Positions 57,122 to 64,000 of a stretch of DNA of 64,000 nucleotides are shown here, in pieces. Source of the DNA: Sphingomonas sp. Leaf208 (GTDB taxonomy: Bacteria > Pseudomonadota > Alphaproteobacteria > Sphingomonadales > Sphingomonadaceae). A program made the position numbers and the translations under genes. The stretch is from NCBI RefSeq assembly GCF_001421415.1, contig NZ_LMKH01000023.1:62001-126000 (forward strand). The letters are read 5' to 3'. How positions within the stretch are numbered: the first letter of the stretch is position 1; each line of letters starts with the position of its first letter. The notes beneath the pieces were generated by a model. It searched no databases. It was not told the origin of the DNA and saw only the letters and a program-made list of their open reading frames with translations.

Positions 57122-57340
57122 TGCGCGGAAAACCCCGGAACTTTTGCGAAGGCGCGCACATAGGCGACGTCGCGGTTTCGATCAACCGGGCGATCGACCG
57201 CGGCGCTGGCTCCGCATATCGCAAGGCAATCGCAAAACTACGGAAACATGACGTCCGGGCGGCGTTGAGACCCCGTAATGACGCTCATGACTGGGTATCG
57301 TGCATATAAATTCAGATGGCGGATCAACGCTGTGGCATCA

Positions 57341-57712
57341 ATGGCAGCCAATACCTTATCGACCTGGATGACCGCTCTGGTGGATTATGTCCGCTCGGGT
57401 GAACCCGATCTGACCAATCGTCAGATGGCGCTTCTTCTGCTCGTTTATCTCAAACCGGGACCACATACGGTGCGTGGCCTTGCCCGCGCGCTCAACGTAT
57501 CGAAGCCGGTCGTCACGCGCGCCTTGAACAGATTGGGTGCCCTCGGCTATCTGCGCCGGCAACGCGACGATAGCGACAAGCGCAACATCTTCGTCGCGCG
57601 CACGACCGAAGGGGCAGATTTTCTTGAAGAGTTCGGGCAATTCATCGGCGACGGCCCCGCCCCAGCCGGCACTGGCAGTGGATCTGGCGGCCGCGCAGCC
57701 GCTCACGCTTGA
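57341..57712 (+). CDS. MarR family transcriptional regulator
   Basis: A 123-residue winged-helix protein. Seen: DLTNRQMALLLLVYLKPGPHTVRG, the recognition helix VSKPVVTRALNRLGALGYL and a wing QRDDSDKRNIFVARTTEG. The ATG at 57341 (MAANTLSTW) fits the family start; a longer frame begins at 57278. The gene overlaps the next one by about 35 bases, an arrangement that implies co-translation. It diverges from secG. The ligand is unknown. Confidence 0.85.
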   Translation: MAANTLSTWMTALVDYVRSGEPDLTNRQMALLLLVYLKPGPHTVRGLARALNVSKPVVTRALNRLGALGYLRRQRDDSDKRNIFVARTTEGADFLEEFGQFIGDGPAPAGTGSGSGGRAAAHA

Positions 57713-58058
57713 GCCGTTCGACGACCAGGCCCGTACGAGCTTTTCGCTGACGGGCCGTTCGGTCGACCTCGATCCGCGCACGCACGCGGTTCGCCGCGAT
57801 ATCGCCGACATTCGCCTCGCCGAATACGTATTCGCTCCACACTATGCCGTGCCGATGATACGGCCCGTCGCGCGCACAGCTTTGTTGCGCAGCGGACGTG
57901 ACGAAGCGAGTGATACGATGGTCGACCTCAAGCCTGGCGACAGTTTCGAAGTGCTGGAAATTGCCGGCGTTTCGGCATGGGGCGTTGCGCGCCCGAGTGG
58001 GCTGGTCGGCTATGTCGAGGCCGCCGCACTCGACCTTTCGACGACGGACGCGGCATGA
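57678..58058 (+). CDS. SH3-like domain protein, N-terminal part of a C40-peptidase type
   Basis: About 126 residues if the GTG at 57678 is used; a TTG at 57624 (behind aagggg) is an alternative. Seen: RSVDLDPRTHAVRRDIADIRL, LAEYVFAPHYAVPMIRPV and the SH3-like GDSFEVLEIAGVSAWGVARPSGLVGYV. Sphingomonad C40 peptidases have this SH3 region followed by an NlpC/P60 domain; here the frame ends after LSTTDAA and no NlpC/P60 is present. Its stop overlaps the argC ATG as ATGA. It may be a stand-alone sensor or binding domain, or a truncated enzyme. Confidence 0.65.
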   Translation: MDLAAAQPLTLEPFDDQARTSFSLTGRSVDLDPRTHAVRRDIADIRLAEYVFAPHYAVPMIRPVARTALLRSGRDEASDTMVDLKPGDSFEVLEIAGVSAWGVARPSGLVGYVEAAALDLSTTDAA

Positions 58059-58978
58059 CGACGGTCTTCATCGATGGCGCGGTCGGCACCACCGGGCTCG
58101 AAATCCGCGAGCGGCTTGCCGGGCGGACCGACATCACGCTGGCGCTGCTGCCTGAGGATCGTCGCAAGGACCCGGCGGCCCGGCGCGAGGCGCTGAACGA
58201 TGCCGATTTCGTCATCCTCTGCCTGCCGGATGACGCATCGCGCGAAGCCGTCACGCTGATCGACAATGCGCGCACCCGCGTGATCGATGCATCGAGCGCA
58301 CACCGGGTCGCTGCCGGCTGGACCTACGGCTTCCCCGAACTGCCGGGCCAAGCCGAGAAGGTCGCGACCGCGATGCGCGTGTCGAACCCCGGCTGCTATC
58401 CCACTGGTTTCCTCGCGCTCGTCGCGCCTCTGGTCGCGGCCGGTCTCATCCCCGCCGACCTTCCGCTGAGCGTCAACGCGACCTCTGGTTACTCCGGTGG
58501 CGGCAAGGCGATGATCGCGGCGTTCGAGAATGGCGAGCCGGCGACGGCCTTCCGCGCCTACGCGCTAGGCCTCGCGCACAAGCATATCGCCGAGATGACG
58601 CAGCATGCGGGCCTCACGCACGCGCCTATCTTCGCGCCTGCGGTGGCGAACACCTACCGCGGCATGGTCGTCGAAGTGCCGTTGCACCTCCACGCCCTGC
58701 CCGGCCGTCCCACGCTCGCGGCGATCGAAGACGTACTGCGCGCTGCGTTCGATGGCTCGAAGCTCGTCTCGGTTGCCCCCGGCGATATCGGCTCGGTCGA
58801 TATCGAGGAGAACGCAGGGACCGATCGGCTGACGTTGCGGGTCTGCGGCAACGACGCGGTCGGTCATGCGCGGCTGGTCGCGACGCTCGACAATCTGGGC
58901 AAGGGCGCCGGCGGTGCCGCGGTCCAGAACCTCAACATCATGGCCGGGGTCGATCCCGTAGCCGGCCTCGTTTTCTAG
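58055..58978 (+). CDS. argC: N-acetyl-gamma-glutamyl-phosphate reductase, short (type 2) form
   Basis: Reduces N-acetylglutamyl phosphate in arginine synthesis, with NADPH. The 307 residues belong to the AGPR type 2 form. Seen: VFIDGAVGTTGLEIRERL at the start, the active-site Cys in VSNPGCYPTGFLALV, ATSGYSGGGKAMI, HKHIAEMTQHAGL and VVEVPLHLHAL. Its ATG overlaps the preceding stop (ATGA), so marR-SH3-argC is one transcript. A GGACCGG/CCGGTCC hairpin (58978-59001) follows the stop before zwf. Confidence 0.95.
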   Translation: MTTVFIDGAVGTTGLEIRERLAGRTDITLALLPEDRRKDPAARREALNDADFVILCLPDDASREAVTLIDNARTRVIDASSAHRVAAGWTYGFPELPGQAEKVATAMRVSNPGCYPTGFLALVAPLVAAGLIPADLPLSVNATSGYSGGGKAMIAAFENGEPATAFRAYALGLAHKHIAEMTQHAGLTHAPIFAPAVANTYRGMVVEVPLHLHALPGRPTLAAIEDVLRAAFDGSKLVSVAPGDIGSVDIEENAGTDRLTLRVCGNDAVGHARLVATLDNLGKGAGGAAVQNLNIMAGVDPVAGLVF

Positions 58979-59023
58979 GACCGGCGTTCTTCGCCCGGTC
59001 CATCGCCACATCCAGGAGCTTAC

Positions 59024-60487
59024 ATGCACCGTAATCCCGTAGCCAAGCTGCTCCTGTTCGGCGCGACCGGCGATCTCGCGCAGCGCATGCTGCTGCCGTC
59101 GCTCTATGGCCTGCACGCCGACGGGTTGCTGCCCGAGGAACTGACGATCACCGGCGCCGCGCGTCACGAGCATGACGACAAGGATTACCGCAAGTTCGCC
59201 AAGAAGGCGCTCGACGAGTTCCTGCCCGAGGATCGCAAGGACGAAGGCGCGATCGGGACGTTCCTCGACCGGATCTTCTATCAGCCGACCGACCTGTCAG
59301 ACCCTGCGAGCTTCCAGCCGCTGGCGGACAAGATCGGCGATATCTCCGGCGGTCTCGCGATCTACCTGTCGACCGCGCCGTCGCTGTTCGAAGCCGCGAT
59401 CGAGGGGCTGCACAAGGTCGGCCTAGCTGGCGAAACGGTCCGTGTCGGCCTCGAGAAGCCGCTCGGCTACGATCTGGAGACCAGCCGCGAGATCAACGAT
59501 TCAGTGGCAAAGGCTTTTCCGGAAGACCGAACCTATCGGATCGATCATTATCTCGGCAAGGAAACCGTCCAGAACATCCTTGCGCTGCGCTTCGGCAACT
59601 CGTTCTTCGAGCCGGTGTGGAATGCGCAGGGGATCGACAACGTCCAGATCACGATCTCGGAGACCGTCGGGCTCGAAGAGCGCGCGGGCTATTACGAGAC
59701 CGCGGGTGCGCTTCGCGACATGGTCGCCAACCACATGCTCCAACTTCTCGCGCTGATCGCGATGGAGCCGCCCGCGCGCTTCGAGGGCACCGACGTCCGT
59801 GACGAAAAGTCGAAGGTGTTCCGCTCGCTGCGCATGATCAAGCCCGAGGAAGTCCCGCACGTCACGGTCACCGGCCAGTATGGCGAAGGCGCGGTGAAGG
59901 GGAAGTTCGTCAAGAGCTACTCCGACGAACTTGGCCAGCCTTCGACCACCGAGACGTTCGTCGCGATCAAGGCGCATGTCGACAACTGGCGCTGGCAGGG
60001 CGTGCCGTTCTACCTGCGCACCGGCAAGCGCATGGCCACGCGCCGCAGCGAGATCGCGATCCAGTTCAAGGCGGTGCCGCATTCGATGTTCGCAGGGCGT
60101 GGCGGGTTGCTCCAGCCCAACATGCTGATCATCCGCCTGCAGCCGGAGGAATATATCCAACTGCTGGTGATGGCGAAGGAGCCGGGGCTCGACCGCGAGG
60201 GCGTCCGCCTCCGCGAAGTGCCGCTGAACCTGAGCATGGATGCCGAGTTCGCGGGCTCGCGTCGGCGGATCGCGTATGAACGTCTGCTGCTCGACCTGAT
60301 CGAGGGCGACCAGACGCTGTTCGTGCGCCGTGATGAGGTCGAGGCGCAATGGACCTGGATCGACGCGATCCGCGAGGGCTGGAAGGCCAACGCGATGAAG
60401 CCCAAGAGCTATGCCTCGGGTAGCTGGGGTCCGTCCGCGGCGATCGCGCTGACCGAACGCGACGGCGTGACCTGGCAGGACGACTGA
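59024..60487 (+). CDS. zwf: Glucose-6-phosphate 1-dehydrogenase
   Basis: Oxidises glucose 6-phosphate to 6-phosphogluconolactone with NAD(P)+, the entry to the Entner-Doudoroff pathway in these bacteria, which lack phosphofructokinase. The 487 residues match the family. Seen: LLLFGATGDLAQRMLLPSLY near 8, the catalytic RIDHYLGKETVQNIL near 176, and WNAQGIDNVQITISETVGLEERAGYY. A ccaggagctt site precedes the ATG. It begins the run zwf-pgl-edd-glk, following argC by 45 bases. Confidence 0.97.
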   Translation: MHRNPVAKLLLFGATGDLAQRMLLPSLYGLHADGLLPEELTITGAARHEHDDKDYRKFAKKALDEFLPEDRKDEGAIGTFLDRIFYQPTDLSDPASFQPLADKIGDISGGLAIYLSTAPSLFEAAIEGLHKVGLAGETVRVGLEKPLGYDLETSREINDSVAKAFPEDRTYRIDHYLGKETVQNILALRFGNSFFEPVWNAQGIDNVQITISETVGLEERAGYYETAGALRDMVANHMLQLLALIAMEPPARFEGTDVRDEKSKVFRSLRMIKPEEVPHVTVTGQYGEGAVKGKFVKSYSDELGQPSTTETFVAIKAHVDNWRWQGVPFYLRTGKRMATRRSEIAIQFKAVPHSMFAGRGGLLQPNMLIIRLQPEEYIQLLVMAKEPGLDREGVRLREVPLNLSMDAEFAGSRRRIAYERLLLDLIEGDQTLFVRRDEVEAQWTWIDAIREGWKANAMKPKSYASGSWGPSAAIALTERDGVTWQDD

Positions 60488-60535
60488 GTTTTCGGGGAGG
60501 GAAGACCCTCCCAAAGGTTTTCAAGGAAAGATCGA

Positions 60536-61240
60536 ATGACCGAAATCGAATGGTGGGAATATGACGACGCGGGCGAGCTCGCCAACGCGGTCGCAGGCGA
60601 TATCCAGTTCGTCATCGAAAGCGCGCTCGACGCGCGTGGCTCGGCGGTGATCGCGCTGGCGGGCGGCAAGACGCCGTTCGCCGCGTACGAGAAGCTCGCC
60701 CAGGCGAAGCTCGACTGGAAGAAGGTCACGATCATCCCCGGCGACGAGCGTATCGTAAAGCTCGGCGATCCGTTGTCGAACGTGACCGCGCTGGCGAAGA
60801 TCTTCCTTCCCAAGGGCGCGCGGGTGAAGCCGATCGTCCCCGAGGCGATGTCGGACTACAAGGCTGCCGGTCGTTCGGCGGATGCGCTGATGCAGGACCT
60901 GCACTGGCCGCTCGACTTCTGCCTGCTCGGCATGGGCGGCGACGGGCACACCGCGTCGATCTTCCCCGGCCCCGATTACGACGAGGCGCTAAGCGGTCCG
61001 AAGGAGCGCCGTGCGCTCGGCGTGATGCCCGATCCGTTGCCACCCGAGGCTCCGCTCGCACGCGTGACGCTCTCAGCGGCGGCGATCGCTTCGTCGAAGG
61101 CGCTGATGATCATGATCACCGGCGACGCGAAGAAGAAGGTGCTCGAGCAGGCTATCGAACAGGGGCCGTCGTCGTCCTATCCGATCGGCCGCGTACTCGC
61201 CGAAGTCGAGCTGCCGGTCGACGTGCACTGGGCGCCGTGA
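60536..61240 (+). CDS. pgl: 6-phosphogluconolactonase
   Basis: Hydrolyses 6-phosphogluconolactone to 6-phosphogluconate. The 234 residues are of the DevB/NagB-like type: VIALAGGKTPFAAYEKL near 40, IIPGDERIVKLGDPLSN, and LLGMGGDGHTASIFPG near 140. It lies 48 bases after zwf with caaggaaaga before the ATG, and its stop overlaps the edd start. Confidence 0.95.
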   Translation: MTEIEWWEYDDAGELANAVAGDIQFVIESALDARGSAVIALAGGKTPFAAYEKLAQAKLDWKKVTIIPGDERIVKLGDPLSNVTALAKIFLPKGARVKPIVPEAMSDYKAAGRSADALMQDLHWPLDFCLLGMGGDGHTASIFPGPDYDEALSGPKERRALGVMPDPLPPEAPLARVTLSAAAIASSKALMIMITGDAKKKVLEQAIEQGPSSSYPIGRVLAEVELPVDVHWAP

Positions 61241-63057
61241 CAATGCTCAACGCCGTCGTCTCCGCGGTCACCGACCGGATCATCGAGCGCTCGCGCGAAA
61301 GCCGCGCCGCCTACCTCGCGCTGATCGAGCGCGAGGCGGCGGCACAGGTCCGACGTCCTGGCCTCGGCTGCGCAAATCTCGCGCACGCCTATGCCGGGAC
61401 AGAGGAAGACCGCGACGCGATGAAGGCCGATGCCGGCATGAACATCGGCATCGTCACTGCGTATAACGACATGCTTTCCGCGCACGCTGTCTACTATCGC
61501 TACCCGGAGCTGATGAAGATCTGGGCACGCGAAGCGGGTGCGACCGCGCAAGTCGCGGGCGGCGTGCCGGCGATGTGTGACGGCGTGACGCAGGGCTATC
61601 CAGGCATGGAGCTGTCGCTGTTCAGCCGCGATACGATCGCGCTGAGCACCGCGATTGCCTTGTCGCACGGCACCTTCGAAGGTGCGGCTTTGCTCGGCAT
61701 CTGCGACAAGATCGTGCCGGGCCTGCTGATGGGCGCACTGCGCTTCGGGCATTTGCCGATGGTGCTGATCCCAGGTGGGCCAATGCCGACCGGCTTGCCG
61801 AACAAGGCGAAGGCGGCGGTCCGCGAGAAATTTGCCGAGGGGCTGGTCGGGCGCGACGAGCTGCTCGAGGCCGAGATCGGCGCGTATCATTCGAAGGGGA
61901 CGTGCACCTTCTACGGCACGGCCAATACCAACCAGATGATGATGGAGGTCATGGGCCTCCACATGCCGGGCGCGGCGTTCGTCAATCCGGGCACGAAACT
62001 GCGGCAGGAACTGACGCGAGCGGCGGTGCACCGGCTGGCGCAGATCGGCGCGCGCGGCGATTCGTACCGGCCGCTCGGGCATTGCGTCGACGAGAAGGCG
62101 GTCGTGAACGCCGCGGTCGGTCTGCTCGCGACCGGCGGCTCGACCAACCATCTGCTCCACGTGCCGGCGATCGCTCGCGCGGCAGGGATCATCATCGACT
62201 GGGAGGATTTCGACCGCCTCTCCTGTGCGGTCCCGCTGATCGCGCGCGTCTATCCCAACGGCTCGGCGGACGTGAACGCGTTCGAGGCGGCGGGCGGCAT
62301 GCCCTATGTGATCCGCGAACTGCTCGGCGAAGGGCTGTTGCACGGCGACATCATGACGATCGGCGGCGAGGATCTTTCGGCGTACGCAAAGACCGCGGTC
62401 GTCGAGGGCGACACGCTCGCCTGGCGCGATACGCCCGACAGCGGCGACGAAACGATCCTCCGTCCCGCGACGGCGCCGTTCTCGCCGGATGGCGGCATGC
62501 GGATCCTCGCGGGCAATATCGGCCGTGCGTGCATCAAGGTGTCGGCGGTCGAGCGCGAGCGGTGGATCGTCGAGGCGCCCGCGATGGTGTTCGACGACCA
62601 GCTCGACGTGATCGAGGCTTTCAAGCGCGGCGAGCTGGAGAAGGACGTCGTCGTCGTCGTCCGCTTCCAGGGGCCGCGGGCGAACGGTATGCCCGAGCTG
62701 CACAAGCTGACGCCGCCGCTGGGGGTGTTGCAGAACCGCGGGTTCAAGGTCGCGCTGGTCACCGATGGCCGGATGTCGGGTGCGAGCGGGAAGGTGCCGT
62801 GCGCGATTCATTGCTCGCCTGAGGCGCTGCTCGATGGCGCGATCGGGTTGATCCGTGATGGCGACATGATCCGGGTGGATGCGGTGAACGGCACGCTGGA
62901 GGCGTTGGTCGACGCGGACGTGTGGGCGACGCGCGAGATGGTCGCGGTTCCGCCACCGGTGAGCGGCATGGGTCGCGAGTTGTTCGGCATGTTCCGCGGG
63001 CTTGCCGACGAGGCCGAAAAGGGTGCGTCGGCGATGCTGGCAGGCGCTGGGCTGTAA
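61237..63057 (+). CDS. edd: 6-phosphogluconate dehydratase
   Basis: Dehydrates 6-phosphogluconate to KDPG, the first committed Entner-Doudoroff step; [4Fe-4S] enzyme of the IlvD/Edd family. The 606 residues contain [73 protein letters not shown] and [16 protein letters not shown], with the cluster cysteines in the CDGV, ICDK and CTFYG segments. The GTG start at 61237 overlaps the pgl stop (GTGA); the ATG at 61243 is possible. KDPG aldolase (eda) is not in this window. Confidence 0.97.
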   Translation: MTMLNAVVSAVTDRIIERSRESRAAYLALIEREAAAQVRRPGLGCANLAHAYAGTEEDRDAMKADAGMNIGIVTAYNDMLSAHAVYYRYPELMKIWAREAGATAQVAGGVPAMCDGVTQGYPGMELSLFSRDTIALSTAIALSHGTFEGAALLGICDKIVPGLLMGALRFGHLPMVLIPGGPMPTGLPNKAKAAVREKFAEGLVGRDELLEAEIGAYHSKGTCTFYGTANTNQMMMEVMGLHMPGAAFVNPGTKLRQELTRAAVHRLAQIGARGDSYRPLGHCVDEKAVVNAAVGLLATGGSTNHLLHVPAIARAAGIIIDWEDFDRLSCAVPLIARVYPNGSADVNAFEAAGGMPYVIRELLGEGLLHGDIMTIGGEDLSAYAKTAVVEGDTLAWRDTPDSGDETILRPATAPFSPDGGMRILAGNIGRACIKVSAVERERWIVEAPAMVFDDQLDVIEAFKRGELEKDVVVVVRFQGPRANGMPELHKLTPPLGVLQNRGFKVALVTDGRMSGASGKVPCAIHCSPEALLDGAIGLIRDGDMIRVDAVNGTLEALVDADVWATREMVAVPPPVSGMGRELFGMFRGLADEAEKGASAMLAGAGL

Positions 63058-63063
63058 TAAATT

Positions 63064-63179
63064 CCGTTCGTCCCGAGTAGGGATCGAGCGAAGTCGAGAG
63101 CCCATATCGAAGGACACCCCCGTGGCATGTCCGTAGATATGCCATCTCGACAAGCTCGATGGCTACTCGGGACGAACGG
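63064..63179. repeat. Inverted repeat between edd and glk
   Basis: ccgttcgtcccgagtag (63064-63080) is the exact complement of ctactcgggacgaacgg (63163-63179); the middle carries a second related pair (gtcgagag/ctcgac). It differs from the three main families and could stabilise or end the edd transcript. glk begins 20 bases beyond it. Confidence 0.85.
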
Positions 63180-63199
63180 CAGGGGGTTAGGAGAGACGA

Positions 63200-64000
63200 A
63201 TGGAAATCGTAGCGGCAGATATCGGCGGCACGCACGCCCGCTTCGCGATCGCCGAGGTCGAGAACGGCCGCGTCGTGTCGCTCGGCGAGCCGGCGACGCT
63301 GAAGACCGCGGACCACGCGTCGCTCCAGACCGCGTACCAGGCGTTCGAAGCTGGGCTAGGTCGCCCCCTGCCCCGCGCGCTCGCGATCGCGGTCGCGTCG
63401 CCGGTCGCGAACGACGTCATTCGGCTCACCAACAACCCGTGGATCATCCGCAAGTCGCTGATCACCGAGCGGCTGAAGGCCGACCAGTGGGTGGTGGTCA
63501 ACGATTTCGGCGCGGTCGGTCATGCCGTCGCGCAGGTGCCTAGTAGCGACTTCATCCATCTCTGTGGCCCCGATACGCCGCTGCCGTCCGAGGGCATCAC
63601 GACGATCTGCGGCCCCGGCACCGGGCTCGGCGTCGCGCAGTTGCTGCGGCGTAAGGACGGCTATCAGGTGCTCGAGACCGAGGGAGGCCACATGGACTTC
63701 GCCCCGCTCGACGGGATCGAGGATGCTTTGCTGAAGCGCCTGCGCAAGACGTTCACGCGCGTCTCGGCCGAGCGCGTCGTCGCAGGGCCCGGCATCGTCG
63801 CGATCTACGAGACGCTTGCCGCTCTGGAGGGCCGCGCGGTTCCAAGCCATGACGACAAGACGATCTGGACCGAGGCGATCGACGGTACCGATTCGATCGC
63901 GCTCGCCGCGCTCGACAGGTTCTGCCTGGCGCTCGGCGCGGTCGCAGGCGATCTGGCGCTGGCACAGGGCGCCAAGGCGGTCGTGATCGCCGGCGGTCTC
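63200..64000 (+). CDS. glk: Glucokinase, 3' end cut by window edge
   Basis: Phosphorylates glucose with ATP to feed zwf. The 267 visible residues lack about 55 at the C-terminus. Seen: VAADIGGTHARFAIAEVENG at the start, VASPVANDVIRLTNNPWII, VVVNDFGAVGHAVAQV with the catalytic Asp, ICGPGTGLGVAQLL and ETEGGHMDFAPLDG. The ATG at 63200 follows taggagagacga, a strong site. It completes the Entner-Doudoroff run and is separated from edd by an inverted repeat. Confidence 0.96.
   Translation, partial: MEIVAADIGGTHARFAIAEVENGRVVSLGEPATLKTADHASLQTAYQAFEAGLGRPLPRALAIAVASPVANDVIRLTNNPWIIRKSLITERLKADQWVVVNDFGAVGHAVAQVPSSDFIHLCGPDTPLPSEGITTICGPGTGLGVAQLLRRKDGYQVLETEGGHMDFAPLDGIEDALLKRLRKTFTRVSAERVVAGPGIVAIYETLAALEGRAVPSHDDKTIWTEAIDGTDSIALAALDRFCLALGAVAGDLALAQGAKAVVIAGGL

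Noticed and set aside
61177..63153. A 658-codon minus-strand frame under edd
   Set aside because: Antisense to edd, which is certain by motif and operon position.

Overview
This is a high-GC chromosomal window that fits an alphaproteobacterium of the order Sphingomonadales, most likely Sphingomonas or a close relative. The reasons are the zwf-pgl-edd-glk Entner-Doudoroff cluster, WalW-type deacetylase, UbiK/BMFP, a MerC-Zur pair, many ATGA/GTGA start-stop overlaps, and the dispersed short inverted repeats typical of such genomes. I see no transposase, integrase, phage gene, CRISPR array or rRNA gene. The organism assignment is inference from gene content, not from a marker sequence.

Layout. 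1-4.4 kb: proC (cut by the window edge), a YbjN-domain gene, ubiK, tspO, tlyA and a small serine hydrolase. 4.2-10.5 kb: dxs with a coupled 55-residue membrane peptide, a GNAT gene, zur and merC behind a Zur-box-like palindrome, heme A synthase, and rplM-rpsI with a clear terminator. 10.8-17.5 kb: a degenerate histidine kinase coupled to a polysaccharide deacetylase, an Lrp/AsnC regulator, a periplasmic repeat protein, yaaA and an SDR. 17.7-29.1 kb: a Thr/Lys-rich secreted peptide, gyrA with a DUF952 gene, two alpha/beta hydrolases, two identical tRNA-Arg(ACG) genes, a lipoprotein, and hemB with a GNAT and an MFS-spermidine-synthase fusion in one overlapping run, then a lipid-kinase-like gene.

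29.3-38.3 kb: a periplasmic cyclophilin diverges from a tightly overlapping five-gene operon (ATP-grasp ligase, sulfonate-type flavin monooxygenase, MetN-MetI-MetQ-like ABC importer), whose first gene has a perfect palindrome in front. This looks like an organosulfur uptake and processing unit and is the most interesting module here. CorA, a medium-chain reductase, a Tyr/Gly/Gln-rich DUF2171 protein and tRNA-Ala(CGC) follow. 38.4-46.4 kb: a stand-alone HIRAN protein, a CinA-like protein, map, a DUF1842-like protein, purL, a 1-kb non-coding stretch with repeats and a partial duplication of the 5' end of a DUF418 gene, and the iron-storage pair bfd-bfr behind two Fur-like boxes.

46.4-64 kb: a lone Hpt protein, the yfgM-bamB-der-tusA block (outer-membrane assembly, ribosome biogenesis and sulfur relay), panB, a TonB-dependent receptor, secG-pyrG, marR-SH3-argC, and the sugar-catabolic run zwf-pgl-edd-glk (glk cut by the window end). 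Three families of inverted repeats (ccctccc/gggaggg, caccccggcgaaggccgggg, and ttctcccgcgaaggcgggag) sit between many genes, often at 3' ends.
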